Shown here: positions 1 through 11,410 of the stretch, one piece after another | How the letters are laid out: each line of letters begins with the position of its first letter | How positions within the stretch are numbered: position 1 is the first letter of the stretch | From: Lysobacter sp. S4-A87 | GTDB lineage: Bacteria; Pseudomonadota; Gammaproteobacteria; Xanthomonadales; Xanthomonadaceae | Assembly: GCF_022637455.1 (NCBI RefSeq) | Contig: NZ_CP093341.1 | Coordinates: 3,224,001 to 3,288,000 of the forward strand | Reading direction: 5' to 3' | Length of the DNA: 64,000 nt | Program-made: the position numbers and the translations under genes | The notes under the pieces: generated by a model | What the model was told of the DNA's origin: nothing | Databases searched by the model: none | Seen by the model: the letters and a program-made list of their open reading frames with translations, nothing else

Positions 1-1
1 G

Positions 2-673
2 AGCATCGGTGGCGTCGGCGGCAACGGGCTGGTCTGGTCGCTGTTCAAGAATGATGCCGCGGCGGTGATCAGCGCGCTCGACAGCATCACCGACCTGCAG
101 CTGCTGCAGACGCCGTCGGTGATGGTGCGCAACAACGCCGAGGCCACGCTCAACGTCGGCAGTCGCATTCCGATCTCGTCGGTGACGGTCAATCCGGGCG
201 TGGGCTCCGACCAGACCTACAGCCAGGTGCAGTACCTCGATACCGGCACCATCCTCAAGGTGCGCCCGCGCGTTGCCAAGGACGGCGTCGTCTTCCTCGA
301 CATCGTCCAGGAAGTCAGCACGCCGGGCAGTCCCGATACCGCCGATCCGAACGGCAACGTCCGCATCGACACGCGCAAGCTCAAGACCGAAGCCGCGGTG
401 CAGAGTGGCGACACGGTGATGCTGGCCGGCCTGATCAACGACGGCGTCACGCGCGGCGCCTCCGGCCTGCCGGGTCTGAGCAGGATCCCGGTGATCGGCG
501 CGCTCTTCGGCACGCAGAGTTCGCGGACGACGCGCAACGAAGTGATCATCCTGCTGACGCCGACCATCGTGCAGAACCCGCAGGAAGCACGCGACCTCAC
601 CGATGAGTACGGTCGCCGCTTCCGCGCGATGGAGCCGCTGCAGAGCAAACCGCGCCGGCCGGGACAGCAGTGA
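2..673 (+). CDS. gspD: Type II secretion secretin GspD/XpsD, C-terminal part
   Basis: The frame is open from the left edge of the window, so this is the 3' end of a longer gene. The product is the outer-membrane secretin ring of the type II secretion system. The visible part carries the secretin core: a beta-domain segment with VGSRIPISSV near the start, and the family signature GLPGLSRIPVIGALFG followed by NEVIILLTPTIV. The last roughly 35 residues are the charged S-domain-like tail. In Xanthomonadaceae the xps operon ends with the D gene, which fits the different genes that follow. The stop overlaps the next start (GTGA). Confidence 0.93.
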   Translation, partial: SIGGVGGNGLVWSLFKNDAAAVISALDSITDLQLLQTPSVMVRNNAEATLNVGSRIPISSVTVNPGVGSDQTYSQVQYLDTGTILKVRPRVAKDGVVFLDIVQEVSTPGSPDTADPNGNVRIDTRKLKTEAAVQSGDTVMLAGLINDGVTRGASGLPGLSRIPVIGALFGTQSSRTTRNEVIILLTPTIVQNPQEARDLTDEYGRRFRAMEPLQSKPRRPGQQ

Positions 674-1515
674 CGCCAGCGTCTGGCGCACCCCCCATCG
701 TCGTGGTGCCGGTCGGCAGCGACGACGAAGCGCTTGATGGCTGTCTGGCCGCGCTCGATCTCGCCACCGCGCCCGGTACCCGGGTGTGGCTGGCCGACGA
801 TGCCCAGGCCGGCCCGCGTGCCTACGCCATCATCGAACGCTGGATCGCCCGGACCACGCTGAAGGCCGACTACACCCGGCGTCAGCGCAGCGTCGGCGAA
901 GTCGCGCATCTCGACGAAGTGCTGGCGGCCTGCGGCGACGCCGACGTCGCCGTGCTCTCGGCCGACGCCGTTCCCGCGCCCGGCTGGCTCGCGCGCCTGT
1001 CCGCCGGCCTCGCCAGTGACGGCGCCATTGCCACCGCAACTCCGTGGAGCAACGCCGGCGAAGCCGCGTCGTGGCCGCGCATCGGCGAGATCGACGCGCT
1101 GCCGCACGACCTGGAGCGCCTGTCCCGTGCCGCGGCCGGAATGCCGGCGCTGCATCCGGAACTGCCGGCCGCGGTGACCCACGCGGTGCTGCTGCGCGGC
1201 AGCGCCCGCCGTCGCGCCGGTGGCCTCGATGCCAGCAGCTACGGCTCCTGGTACGCAGCGCTGATCGACCTGTCGCTGCGCCTGGCCGGACTGGGCTGGC
1301 GCAACGTCCTGTGCGACACCGCTTTCGTCGGCCGTCGCGGCGAAGGCATTCCGTTCGACGGCGACATGGACGCGCTGGCGGCGCGATGGCCCGACTGGCA
1401 TCCGCGGCTGGCAAACTTCCTCATGCAGGACCCGCTTCGGGCGTCGCGCACGCAACTGGCCGTACTGCTCGACAGCATTGGACCCCCGGAACCGCAACGT
1501 GATCTCTTCGTCTGA
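670..1515 (+). CDS. Divergent GT2-like glycosyltransferase protein
   Basis: This 281-aa protein starts with a GTG that overlaps the secretin stop by four bases. The N-terminus (IVVVPVGSDDEALDGCLAAL) and the later VLSADAVPAPGWL segment resemble the nucleotide-binding half of GT-A family 2 glycosyltransferases. The usual DxD is not clear (SADA occupies that place), and no membrane segment is obvious. It overlaps the next gene, a more typical GT2 enzyme, so the two are probably translated together. Whether this one is catalytically active is open. It could be a degenerate partner of its neighbour. Confidence 0.6.
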   Translation: MTPASGAPPIVVVPVGSDDEALDGCLAALDLATAPGTRVWLADDAQAGPRAYAIIERWIARTTLKADYTRRQRSVGEVAHLDEVLAACGDADVAVLSADAVPAPGWLARLSAGLASDGAIATATPWSNAGEAASWPRIGEIDALPHDLERLSRAAAGMPALHPELPAAVTHAVLLRGSARRRAGGLDASSYGSWYAALIDLSLRLAGLGWRNVLCDTAFVGRRGEGIPFDGDMDALAARWPDWHPRLANFLMQDPLRASRTQLAVLLDSIGPPEPQRDLFV

Positions 1516-2395
1516 CACCCCTGTCGCCGCCACCGGCCAGGACGGCATCGCCGTCGTGGTGGTGACTTACCGCAGCGCCGAAACCATCGATGACTGCCTG
1601 CAGCGCCTGCGCGCGGCAGACGGCGTGGACGCCATCCGCGTGGTCGACAACCAGTCCGACGACGACACGCTGGAGATCGTGCAGCGCCATGCCATGGCCG
1701 ATGCGCGCGTGCGCTTCATCGCAAACCCGGACAACCCCGGCTTCGCCGTCGCCTGCAACCAGGGCGCGCGCGATGCCGATGGCGATGCTGCCTGGCTGGC
1801 CTTCGTCAATCCCGACTGCCTGGTCGAGCGCGACACGCTGGTGCAACTGCGCGCACTGGCGGCCGGGCGCGGCGACATCCTGCTCGGCGCCGACCTGGTC
1901 GACGACCACGGCCTGCGCGACGGTGCCGCACGCCGCCGCGATCCCGACTTCTCGGCCATGCTGGCTGGTGCGCTGGGCGGCACGCCAGCGGCGAAACTCG
2001 AACTTCCGATCGACGATGCGCAGGCGTTGCAGCCCGTCGAGGCCATCTCCGGCGCGTTGATGCTGATGCCGCGTGCGTTGTTCACGCGCATCGGTGGTTT
2101 CGACGAAGGCTACCGGCTGCATGCCGAGGATCTCGACCTGTGCCGCCGCGCACGCGAGGCCGGCGCAATGATCGCCGTCGCCAACCACATTCGCGTGCTG
2201 CACGTGCGCGGCGTATCGAGCCGCTCGCGACCGCTGTTTGTCGAATGGCACAAGCATCGCGGCCTGTGGCGCTACTACCGCAAGTTCGAAGCGCCACGGC
2301 GCAGGGCGGGGGTCAGCCTCGGCGTGTTCGTGGCGATCTGGCTGCGGTTTCCGCTGGCCTACCTGCGCGCACGTTTCCGTAGGCGCCAGGGCTGA
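1499..2395 (+). CDS. Glycosyltransferase family 2 (rhamnosyltransferase-like)
   Basis: This is a 298-aa GT-A fold glycosyltransferase. It shows the N-terminal VVVVTYRSAETIDDCL strand-turn, RVVDNQSDDDT, the FVNPDCL motif in the DxD position and the GGFDEGYRLHAEDLDLCRRA acceptor motif of WbbL/RfbN-type transferases. The C-terminus has a hydrophobic stretch near FVAIWLRFPLAYL. I chose the GTG at 1499, which gives 17 bases of overlap with the preceding gene and has GGA-rich sequence upstream. A TTG at 1478 would extend it by seven residues. It probably adds a sugar to a surface glycan. The acceptor is unknown. Confidence 0.8.
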   Translation: MISSSDTPVAATGQDGIAVVVVTYRSAETIDDCLQRLRAADGVDAIRVVDNQSDDDTLEIVQRHAMADARVRFIANPDNPGFAVACNQGARDADGDAAWLAFVNPDCLVERDTLVQLRALAAGRGDILLGADLVDDHGLRDGAARRRDPDFSAMLAGALGGTPAAKLELPIDDAQALQPVEAISGALMLMPRALFTRIGGFDEGYRLHAEDLDLCRRAREAGAMIAVANHIRVLHVRGVSSRSRPLFVEWHKHRGLWRYYRKFEAPRRRAGVSLGVFVAIWLRFPLAYLRARFRRRQG

Positions 2396-2420
2396 GCAAC
2401 CTGCGCCCGGCGTGGCTGCG

Positions 2421-3755
2421 TCAGGCCAGCGCGAACCGCAGCACGAACAACACCGCCACCACCCAGACTGCAGAGTGCACCTGGCGGGCCTGGCCCGTGG
2501 CGAGCTTGAGCACCGCATAGGCGATGAAGCCGAATGCGAGGCCATTGGCGATCGAATAGGTGAACGGCATTGCCAGCGTGCACAGCGCGGCAGGCACTGC
2601 TTCGGTGAGATCGTCCCAATGCACGTCGCCGAGCTCGCGCAGCATCAGTCCGGCGACGAACAACAGCGCCGGTGCGGTTGCATACGGCGGCACCATCGCC
2701 GCCAGCGGCGAGAACAGCAGCGCCAGCAGGAACAGCGCTGAAATCACCAATGCCGTCAGGCCGGTGCGACCGCCGGCCTGCACGCCCGAAGCGCTCTCGA
2801 TGTAGGCCGTGGTGCTGCTGGTGCCGAGCAGGGAGCCCGCCAGGATCGCGGTGCTGTCGGCGAACAGTGCGCGCCCGAACCGCTTCTGCTGCGCCGGCGA
2901 TGCATCGTCGGTCGGCAGCAGGCCGGCGCGGCGGGCGACGCCCATCAGCGTGCCGGTGGCGTCGAAGACTTCGACCAGCACGAACACGATCACCACGTGC
3001 AGCATCGCCGACAGCGACAACCCGGCGCCGCCACCGAGTGCGCCGCGGATGTCGAGCTGCAGCAAGGTCGGCGCCAGGCTCGGCGGCAGATCGATGAGGC
3101 CGCGGTACTGGACCAGACCGAGCAGCAGCGCCGAGGCGGTGACCGCCAGCACGCCGATCAGGATCGCGCCGCGCACGCGCCACGCTTCCAGTACCGCGAT
3201 CAGCAGGAAGCCGGCCACGGCCAGCAGCGGCTCGGGTTCGCGCAGGTCGCCCAGCGACACCAGCGTGTCCGGGTCGCCGACGATCACACCCGACTTCTGC
3301 AGCGCGATGATCGCCAGGAACAGGCCGATGCCGGCGGTGATCGCGCTGCGCAGCGAGTGCGGGATACCGGCGATCAGCCAGGCGCGCGCGCCGGTGATGG
3401 TGAGCAGCAGGAACACGATGCCGGAGATGAATACCGCGCCCAGTGCCTGCTGCCAGCTGTAACCCATCGCCCCGACCACGGTGAAGGCGAAGAAGGCATT
3501 GAGGCCCATGCCCGGCGCCATGCCGACCGGGTAGTTGGCGGCGAAGGCCATCACCAGCGTGCCGATCGCCGCGGCCAGGCAGGTGGCGACGAACACCGCG
3601 CCGACGTCCATGCCAGTGTCGCCGAGGATGCTTGGATTGACGAAGACGATGTACGACATCGTCAGGAACGTGGTCACGCCGGCAATCAGCTCGGTGCGAA
3701 CGTCGCTGCCGTGCTCGCGCAGCTTGAAGAGGGATTCGAACGCACGGATGGACAT
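2421..3755 (-). CDS. NCS2-family purine (adenine/guanine/hypoxanthine) permease
   Basis: This 444-aa polytopic inner-membrane protein belongs to the AzgA-like branch of the nucleobase-cation symporter 2 family. It shows the N-terminal RTELIAGVTTFLTMSYIVFV motif, GMAPGMGLNAFFAF, the EVFDATGTLMGVARRAG signature and GTSSTTAYIESASG. About 12-14 hydrophobic segments fill the length, which matches the family. It imports purine bases with protons. It lies upstream of pyrF in the same orientation with a gap of about 100 bases. The sequence does not resolve which base is the substrate. Confidence 0.88.
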   Translation of the reverse strand: MSIRAFESLFKLREHGSDVRTELIAGVTTFLTMSYIVFVNPSILGDTGMDVGAVFVATCLAAAIGTLVMAFAANYPVGMAPGMGLNAFFAFTVVGAMGYSWQQALGAVFISGIVFLLLTITGARAWLIAGIPHSLRSAITAGIGLFLAIIALQKSGVIVGDPDTLVSLGDLREPEPLLAVAGFLLIAVLEAWRVRGAILIGVLAVTASALLLGLVQYRGLIDLPPSLAPTLLQLDIRGALGGGAGLSLSAMLHVVIVFVLVEVFDATGTLMGVARRAGLLPTDDASPAQQKRFGRALFADSTAILAGSLLGTSSTTAYIESASGVQAGGRTGLTALVISALFLLALLFSPLAAMVPPYATAPALLFVAGLMLRELGDVHWDDLTEAVPAALCTLAMPFTYSIANGLAFGFIAYAVLKLATGQARQVHSAVWVVAVLFVLRFALA

Positions 3756-3851
3756 GGCGGGTCCTAGGGTGCCACTGCCGGGTGTGGAGGCCGCGTCGCG
3801 GCGCCCGGCGCCCTCCCTTTCGCGTAGCGGAGGGAGGCTGGGGGAGTTCCG

Positions 3852-4667
3852 TCAGCGGTGACGGTTGATCTCGTCGCGTAGGTCACGCGCGGCGCGCGCA
3901 GCGGCGTCGGCGAAGTCATCGGCGGACGAGGCGTACAGGATCGCGCGCGAGCTGCTGACCATCAGGCCGGTGCCGTCTGCCGTCTTCGCATTGCTCACCA
4001 CCGCCTCGACATCGCCACCCTGGGCGCCGACACCCGGCACCAGGAACGGCACGTCACCGACGATCGCGCGCACTTCGCGCAGCTGCTGCGGCCAGGTTGC
4101 ACCGACCACGAGCGCGCAGTTGCCGTGACTGTTCCACTCACGCGCGACCTTTTCGGCGACATGCTGGTAGAGCGGTCGGCCATCGGCGACGACCAGGTCC
4201 TGCAGGTCGCCGGCACCCGGGTTGGACGTGCGGCACAGGATCACCACGCCGCGATCGGCGCGGTCGAGGAACGGCTGCAGCGAATCGCGGCCAAGGTACG
4301 GATTGGCGGTGACGGCGTCGGCGCCGTAGCGGTCAAACGCTTCGCTGGCGTAATGCTGCGCGGTGCTGCCAATGTCGCCGCGCTTGCTGTCGAGGATCAC
4401 CGGGATGCCCGGGTGCGCGGCATGGATGTGCGCGACCAGGCGCTGCAGTGCGTCTTCGGCGCCCAGCGCAGCGAAGTGGGCGATCTGCGGCTTGAACGCG
4501 CAGGCGTACTGCGCGGTGGCATCGACTATCTCGCGGCAGAAGTTGAACACCGCGTCCGGGTCGCCGTTGAATCGGGCCGGGAATTTCGCCGGCTCCGGAT
4601 CGAGTCCGACGCAGACCAGGGAGTTGGCCTGGGTCCAGCGTTGTTTCAGGGCCGTAATGAAGGTCAC
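3852..4667 (-). CDS. pyrF: Orotidine 5'-phosphate decarboxylase
   Basis: PyrF converts OMP to UMP, the last step of de novo pyrimidine synthesis. This is the longer group II form: it opens [22 protein letters not shown], and carries the catalytic [17 protein letters not shown] segment and the phosphate loop [10 protein letters not shown] place the start at the GTG at 4667 (271 aa) because a GGGAG ribosome binding site sits just before it and homologues begin with this sequence. An upstream in-frame ATG at 4682 would add five residues that consist of that binding site. It stands alone between the permease and ettA. Confidence 0.93.
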   Translation of the reverse strand: MTFITALKQRWTQANSLVCVGLDPEPAKFPARFNGDPDAVFNFCREIVDATAQYACAFKPQIAHFAALGAEDALQRLVAHIHAAHPGIPVILDSKRGDIGSTAQHYASEAFDRYGADAVTANPYLGRDSLQPFLDRADRGVVILCRTSNPGAGDLQDLVVADGRPLYQHVAEKVAREWNSHGNCALVVGATWPQQLREVRAIVGDVPFLVPGVGAQGGDVEAVVSNAKTADGTGLMVSSSRAILYASSADDFADAAARAARDLRDEINRHR

Positions 4668-4722
4668 GTGCTTCTCCCGCATGGGACAAAGCCGCGCCCG
4701 CAGAGCGGGCGCGGGCCAATCG

Positions 4723-6387
<1,665 letters not shown>

Positions 6388-6471
6388 GGGCACTCCGGAA
6401 CGCGGGACGCGCCGAGCCGGGCCGGGAGGCCTGGGGCAGGGCGGGGAAGCGGCAATTATACGGAATTAAAG

Positions 6472-6497
6472 CCCCTCTCCCGCGGGCGGGGGAGGGG
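6472..6497. repeat. Intergenic palindrome, CCCTCTCCCGC family copy 1
   Basis: An inverted repeat with CCCTCTCCCGC-type arms around a two-base loop lies between ettA and the lpxO-like gene. It is one of at least six related copies in the window (6472, 13693, 14698, 44056, 46926, 49906), all between genes. It may end transcription or be a REP-like element. Confidence 0.6.
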
Positions 6498-6526
6498 CGG
6501 AATTCGGGGCGGGCGACGTGATCCGT

Positions 6527-7432
6527 TCAGATCCAGACGATGAACGCAGCCACCAGCACCACCGCCAGGTACTTCAGCCCGTAATACAGGTGCTTGTTGC
6601 GCTCCCGCAGCCCCTTGGCCTTCAGCCGCAGGACGTAGAAGTACTTGAACAGCCGGTTGATCCCGCCGGTCTTGTCGCCCTCCATGTTCGGCGAGGCGCC
6701 GGCGGCGATCAGGTTCCGCGCGATGAAGCGGTTCAGCGCCTGCGCCCAGCGGTACTTCATCGGCCGCTCGACGTCGCAGAACAGGATGATCCGGTTGCTC
6801 TGGGTGTCGTTGCGGGCACTGTGGATGAAGGTCTCGTCGAACATCGTCCACTGGCCGTCGCGCCAGCTGTAGCGGTCGCCGTCGACCTCGATGTAGCAGC
6901 CGTCGTCGTTGGGCGTCTCCAGCCCCAGGTGCAGGCGCAGCGAGCCGGCAAAGGGGTCGCGGTGAGGGCGCAGCTCGCCGCCCGGCGGCAGTTCGGTGAA
7001 CATCGCCGCCTTGACGCTGGGGATCTGCCGCAGCAGGGCAGTGGTCTGCGGGCACAGCTCGGCCGCGGAGGGGTGGGCGTCGTCGTACCACTTCAGGTAG
7101 AAGCGCTTCCAGCCGCGGCGGAAGAACGAGTTGAAGCCGACGTCGTTGTAGCCCTCGGCGGCCTTGATGTGCTGCAGCTCGCGCAGGCGCCGGGCCTCCT
7201 CGCGGATCGTCTGCCAGTTGGCGCGCAGGGGTTCCAGCTCGGGGAAGTGGTCGCCCGGTTCAGGGATGAAGGCGGTGGTCGGCACGCGCGAGAACGCGTA
7301 CATCAGCACGTTGACCGGTGCCATGAAGGTGGAGTGGTCCAGCAGCTGCCGGCCCAGACGGTGGCGTACCTTGCCGCGGAAGTGCACGTACACCGCGCTG
7401 GCAAGGAACAGGAAGACAAAAACCCATTTCAC
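6527..7432 (-). CDS. lpxO: Aspartyl/asparaginyl beta-hydroxylase family protein, LpxO-like lipid A hydroxylase
   Basis: This 301-aa protein has an N-terminal membrane segment (VKWVFVFLFLASAVYVHF), a cytoplasmic Fe(II)/2-oxoglutarate dioxygenase domain and a C-terminal hydrophobic stretch (YLAVVLVAAFIVWI). The iron site is visible as LRPHRDPF and FIHSARNDTQSNRIILFCD. LpxO enzymes 2-hydroxylate a secondary acyl chain of lipid A at the inner face of the inner membrane. I start it at the GTG at 7432. The open frame runs far upstream, but that stretch is antisense to glyA. It is divergent from glyA. LpxO is favoured over peptide hydroxylase by the membrane segments. Confidence 0.8.
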   Translation of the reverse strand: MKWVFVFLFLASAVYVHFRGKVRHRLGRQLLDHSTFMAPVNVLMYAFSRVPTTAFIPEPGDHFPELEPLRANWQTIREEARRLRELQHIKAAEGYNDVGFNSFFRRGWKRFYLKWYDDAHPSAAELCPQTTALLRQIPSVKAAMFTELPPGGELRPHRDPFAGSLRLHLGLETPNDDGCYIEVDGDRYSWRDGQWTMFDETFIHSARNDTQSNRIILFCDVERPMKYRWAQALNRFIARNLIAAGASPNMEGDKTGGINRLFKYFYVLRLKAKGLRERNKHLYYGLKYLAVVLVAAFIVWI

Positions 7433-7591
7433 AATCGAGGATCCCAGTGGGGTGGGGAATTGGCCGCCCGGGGGCCAGGCGGCGCATTGCTGGCCGCATT
7501 TTAAGGCCTGGGCTACCATCCGGGGTCTGACCGCGCCACTTGCGCTGGCCGCATTACCCCCACCTTCAGCCCACCGTTCGAGGTTTCGCGA

Positions 7592-8845
7592 ATGTTCCCC
7601 AGCTCTGCCCGTATCGCCGGTTACGACGATGAACTGGCCCAGGCCATCGCCAATGAGGCCCGCCGCCAGGAGGATCACGTCGAACTGATCGCCTCGGAGA
7701 ACTACGCCAGCCCGCGCGTGATGGAGGCCCAGGGCAGTGTCCTGACCAACAAGTACGCCGAAGGTTACCCGGGCAAGCGCTACTACGGCGGCTGCGAGTA
7801 CGTCGACGTGGCCGAGCAGCTCGCCATCGACCGCCTCAAGCAGCTGTTTGGCGCGGACTACGCCAACGTCCAGCCGCATTCGGGCTCGCAGGCCAACCAG
7901 GCCGTCTATTTCGCCCTGCTCAACCCGGGCGACACGATCCTGGGCATGTCGCTGGCCCACGGCGGCCACCTCACCCACGGCGCCAAGGTCAATGCCAGCG
8001 GCAAGCTGTTCAACGCCGTCCAGTACGGCGTCAACGACCAGGGCATGATCGACTACGACGAAGTCGAGAGGCTGGCCCTGGAGCACAAGCCGAAGATGGT
8101 CGTCGCCGGCTTCTCGGCCTACTCGCAGAAGATCGACTGGGCGCGCTTCCGCGCCATCGCCGACAAGGTCGGTGCGTTCCTGTTCGTCGACATGGCCCAC
8201 GTTGCCGGCCTGGTGGCCGCCGGTGTCTACCCGAACCCGCTGCCGCACGCGCACGTGGTCACCTCGACGACGCACAAGACCCTGCGCGGCCCGCGCGGCG
8301 GAATCATCGTGGCCAAGGATGCGTCCGAGGACATGGTCAAGAAGCTGCAGAGCATCGTCTTCCCGGGCATCCAGGGCGGTCCGCTGATGCACGTGATCGC
8401 GGCCAAGGCCGTGGCCTTCAAGGAAGCGCTGGAGCCGGAGTTCACCGCCTACCAGCAGCAGGTCGTCAAGAACGCGCAGGCGATGGCGGAAACCATCATC
8501 AAGCGCGGTTACAAGATCGTCTCCGGCGGCACCCAGAACCACCTGATGCTGATCGACATGATCGGCAAGGGCGTCACCGGCAAGGACGCCGAAGCCGCGC
8601 TCGGCAAGGCCCACATCACGGTCAACAAGAATGCCGTGCCCAACGACCCGCAGAAGCCGTTCGTGACCTCGGGCCTGCGCATCGGCACGCCGGCCGTCAC
8701 CACCCGCGGCTACCTGGAAGCCGACTGCGTCGAGCTGGCCAACTGGATCTGCGACGTGCTCGATGCACCGGGCGACGACAAGGTCATCGCCACCGTGCGC
8801 GAGCAGGTGACGCAGCAGTGCCGCAAGTTCCCGGTCTACGGCTGA
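7592..8845 (+). CDS. glyA: Serine hydroxymethyltransferase
   Basis: This PLP enzyme interconverts serine plus tetrahydrofolate with glycine plus 5,10-methylene-tetrahydrofolate, feeding one-carbon metabolism. At 417 aa it is full length. Visible motifs are [19 protein letters not shown], the PLP-binding stretch [13 protein letters not shown] with the Schiff-base lysine at residue 229, and [11 protein letters not shown]. The order glyA-nrdR-ribD is usual in this lineage. The cytosolic tetramer is inferred from family knowledge. Confidence 0.98.
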   Translation: MFPSSARIAGYDDELAQAIANEARRQEDHVELIASENYASPRVMEAQGSVLTNKYAEGYPGKRYYGGCEYVDVAEQLAIDRLKQLFGADYANVQPHSGSQANQAVYFALLNPGDTILGMSLAHGGHLTHGAKVNASGKLFNAVQYGVNDQGMIDYDEVERLALEHKPKMVVAGFSAYSQKIDWARFRAIADKVGAFLFVDMAHVAGLVAAGVYPNPLPHAHVVTSTTHKTLRGPRGGIIVAKDASEDMVKKLQSIVFPGIQGGPLMHVIAAKAVAFKEALEPEFTAYQQQVVKNAQAMAETIIKRGYKIVSGGTQNHLMLIDMIGKGVTGKDAEAALGKAHITVNKNAVPNDPQKPFVTSGLRIGTPAVTTRGYLEADCVELANWICDVLDAPGDDKVIATVREQVTQQCRKFPVYG

Positions 8846-8904
8846 GGATGACCACGCCTGCGGCCAGTGTGATGCTGCGGCAGTGCGGGACGGGGCAATA
8901 GACC

Positions 8905-9426
8905 ATGCATTGCCCCTTCTGCCAGCACAATGACACCCGAGTCATCGATTCGCGGGTCTCCGACGATGGCGCAACGATTCGTCGGCGCCGCGTCTGCGAA
9001 GCGTGTGGCGAACGTTTCTCCACGCTGGAAACCATCGAGCTCAAGCTGCCGCTGGTGATCAAGAGCGACGGGCGCCGCGAGGCGTTCGACGCCCGCAAGC
9101 TGCGCGCCAGTTTCGACCGCGCGCTGCAGAAGCGGCCGGTGGCCGAGGAGCAGATCGAAGCGGCGGTGCGCGCGGTGGTGCACCAGTTGCGCATGACCGC
9201 CGAGCGCGAGCTGCAGTCGCGTCGCGTCGGCGAGTTCGTCATGGCCGAAATGCGCAAGCTCGACCATGTCGCGTACGTGCGGTTCGCCTCGGTCTACCGC
9301 GCGTTCCAGGACGTGGCCGATTTCCGCGAGGAGCTCGACCGTCTCGAAAGCGACAGCTCCGCCGAAGGCCAGTTGCCCTTGCTGGAAGGCGAACCCGAGC
9401 CGACGCCACGCGGCAGGAAGCGCTGA
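8905..9426 (+). CDS. nrdR: Transcriptional repressor NrdR
   Basis: NrdR represses ribonucleotide reductase genes after sensing ATP and dATP. The 173-aa protein has the N-terminal zinc ribbon with cysteines 3, 6, 31 and 34 (CPFC and CEAC), the basic patch IRRRRVCE, and then an ATP-cone domain ([21 protein letters not shown] onward). An acidic C-terminal tail follows. Its stop overlaps the ribD start by one base (TGATG), so the two are coupled. Confidence 0.96.
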   Translation: MHCPFCQHNDTRVIDSRVSDDGATIRRRRVCEACGERFSTLETIELKLPLVIKSDGRREAFDARKLRASFDRALQKRPVAEEQIEAAVRAVVHQLRMTAERELQSRRVGEFVMAEMRKLDHVAYVRFASVYRAFQDVADFREELDRLESDSSAEGQLPLLEGEPEPTPRGRKR

Positions 9427-10541
9427 TGGCATTCACCGCCACCGACCACGCGATGATGGCCCAGGCGCTGCGCCTGGCCGAACGCGGCGCCTACACCACC
9501 AAGCCCAATCCGATGGTGGGTTGCGTGATCGCGCATGGCGACGAGATCGTCGGCGAAGGCTGGCACCAGCGCGCCGGTGAACCTCACGCCGAAGTATTCG
9601 CACTGCGTGCCGCGGGCGAGCGGGCCCGTGGCGCGACGGCCTACGTGACGCTGGAGCCGTGCGCACACACCGGGCGCACCGGCCCGTGTGCCGAGGCATT
9701 GATTGCCGCCGGCGTCACGCGCGTGGTGGCGGCGATGCGCGACCCGTTTCCGCAGGTCGACGGCGCCGGTTTCGAGCGCCTGAAGGCCGCCGGCATCGCA
9801 GTCGATTCGGGCCTGATGGAAACCCAGGCGCGCGCGCTCAACCGCGGCTTCCTGTCTCGCGTCGAACGCGGCCGTCCCTGGCTGCGGGTGAAGCTGGCGA
9901 CCAGCCTCGACGGCCGCAGCGCACTCGCCAGCGGCGAGTCGAAGTGGATCAGCGGCGAAGCCTCGCGCCTGGACGTGCAGCACTGGCGCGCACGCGCGGG
10001 CGCGATCGTGACCGGCGCCGGCACCGTGCTCGCCGACGATCCGGCGCTGACCGTGCGCCTGGAAGACGACACGCCGTTCATTGCGCCGCTGCGGGTCGTG
10101 CTCGATCCGGGCCTGGCCACGGTCGCGCGTGGTCGCGTGCGCGAAGGCGACGCGCCAACGCTCTACATCCACGCACCCGATGCCAAACCGCCGCGCGGCA
10201 TCCAGGCGCAGTTGGCGGCAGTGACCGTGCGCGACGGCCGGTTCGACCTCGAAGCGGTGCTGCGCCTGCTTGCAGAGCGCGGCGTCAACGAGATCCAGCT
10301 CGAAGCCGGGGCCACGCTCGCGGGTGCCTTCCTCGCCGCGAGACTGGTCGACGAAGTGCTCCTGTACGTTGCCCCTGTGCTGCTGGGCGAGCGTGCGCGG
10401 CCATTGTTCGATGGCCTCGCCATCGACTCGATGTCACAGAAGCTCGACATGGCCATTGTCGAGTCGCGTTACATTGGCCAGGACGTGCGGCTGCTGTTGC
10501 GGCCGCAACCGGCCGCCGCAGGGACGGCACCTGGCGGCTAG
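9426..10541 (+). CDS. ribD: Bifunctional riboflavin biosynthesis deaminase/reductase RibD
   Basis: RibD performs the second and third steps of riboflavin synthesis: deamination of the pyrimidine intermediate, then NADPH reduction of its ribosyl side chain. The N-terminal deaminase domain has the zinc site H54-A-E56 and C79/C88 (PCAHTGRTGPC). The C-terminal reductase domain begins near WLRVKLATSLDGRSA and includes GAGTVLADDPALTVR. Length (371 aa) is normal. It lies upstream of the FMN riboswitch, so it escapes that control. Its partner genes ribE, ribBA and ribH lie below it. Confidence 0.96.
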   Translation: MAFTATDHAMMAQALRLAERGAYTTKPNPMVGCVIAHGDEIVGEGWHQRAGEPHAEVFALRAAGERARGATAYVTLEPCAHTGRTGPCAEALIAAGVTRVVAAMRDPFPQVDGAGFERLKAAGIAVDSGLMETQARALNRGFLSRVERGRPWLRVKLATSLDGRSALASGESKWISGEASRLDVQHWRARAGAIVTGAGTVLADDPALTVRLEDDTPFIAPLRVVLDPGLATVARGRVREGDAPTLYIHAPDAKPPRGIQAQLAAVTVRDGRFDLEAVLRLLAERGVNEIQLEAGATLAGAFLAARLVDEVLLYVAPVLLGERARPLFDGLAIDSMSQKLDMAIVESRYIGQDVRLLLRPQPAAAGTAPGG

Positions 10542-10567
10542 CGACCACGCACTTCAAGGAGGCAGTC

Positions 10568-11347
10568 ATGACCAAGGACCCGGCAACGACGCATCCCACC
10601 TTCAAGGACCACTTCTCCGGCATCGCCGACGCCTACGCGCAGGCACGCCCGGAATACCCCGACGCGTTGTTCGATGCGATCGCCGCGGTGGTTCCCGCCA
10701 GCGCCAGTGTCTGGGAACCCGGCTGCGGAAGCGGCCAGGCCACGCGCGGACTGGCGACCCGCTTCGCCCACGTCCACGCCACCGAACCCAGCGCCAAGCA
10801 GCTGGCCCAGCACTGGGCACACGGCGGGCAGGGCAATGTCAGCCTCGCGGTCGAACCGGGCGAACGCACCGCGCTCGCCGACGGCAGCGTGCAGCTGGTG
10901 GCGGTCGCGCAGGCGCTGCACTGGTTCGACCGCGAACCCTTTTTTCGCGAGTGCGAGCGCGTGCTCACCCACGGTGGCGTGCTCGCGGCCTGGGGCTACG
11001 GCGATTTCGTCGCCCCGGAAGGGATGGTCGATGCGGTGGACGCCTTCCGCGCCCGCATCGAGCCCTACTGGCCGCCCGAACGCGCGCAGATCGATGCCCG
11101 CTATGCCGGCTACGAGTGGCCGTTCCCGGCGTTGCCGGCGCCGGAGCTATGGCTGGAGGTCGAATGGGGCCTGGGCCAGTTCCTGCGTTACCTGTCGAGC
11201 ATGTCGGCCGTGGCCCGCTGCGCTGCCGATACCGGCGAGGATCCGGTCGCCCGCCACGGCCCGGCGCTGGCCGCCGCCTGGGGCGGGGAGGGCGACAGCC
11301 GCCTGATCCAGTGGCCGCTGTTCCTGCACCTGCGGCGCAAGCCCTGA
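10568..11347 (+). CDS. Class I SAM-dependent methyltransferase, function unknown
   Basis: This 259-aa protein has the Rossmann-type AdoMet motif VWEPGCGSGQATRGLA, an acidic VHATEPSAKQL strand-2 end and AQALHWFDREPFFRE, as in small-molecule methyltransferases of the trans-aconitate methyltransferase-like group. A strong AAGGAGG ribosome binding site precedes the ATG. It sits between ribD and the FMN riboswitch, in the same direction, with a 26-base gap to ribD. Nothing in the sequence ties it to riboflavin, and its substrate cannot be told. Confidence 0.8.
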   Translation: MTKDPATTHPTFKDHFSGIADAYAQARPEYPDALFDAIAAVVPASASVWEPGCGSGQATRGLATRFAHVHATEPSAKQLAQHWAHGGQGNVSLAVEPGERTALADGSVQLVAVAQALHWFDREPFFRECERVLTHGGVLAAWGYGDFVAPEGMVDAVDAFRARIEPYWPPERAQIDARYAGYEWPFPALPAPELWLEVEWGLGQFLRYLSSMSAVARCAADTGEDPVARHGPALAAAWGGEGDSRLIQWPLFLHLRRKP

Positions 11348-11410
11348 GCCAACGCGGACCGGTGGAACACTGCGTCCGCTGGCCGGCCCGGAGGTCGCCG
11401 CGGACCCGGA

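Noticed and set aside
7433-8614. Upstream extension of the lpxO-like gene to 695 codons
   Set aside because: The extension is antisense to glyA, and the LpxO domain with its membrane helix begins at 7432.
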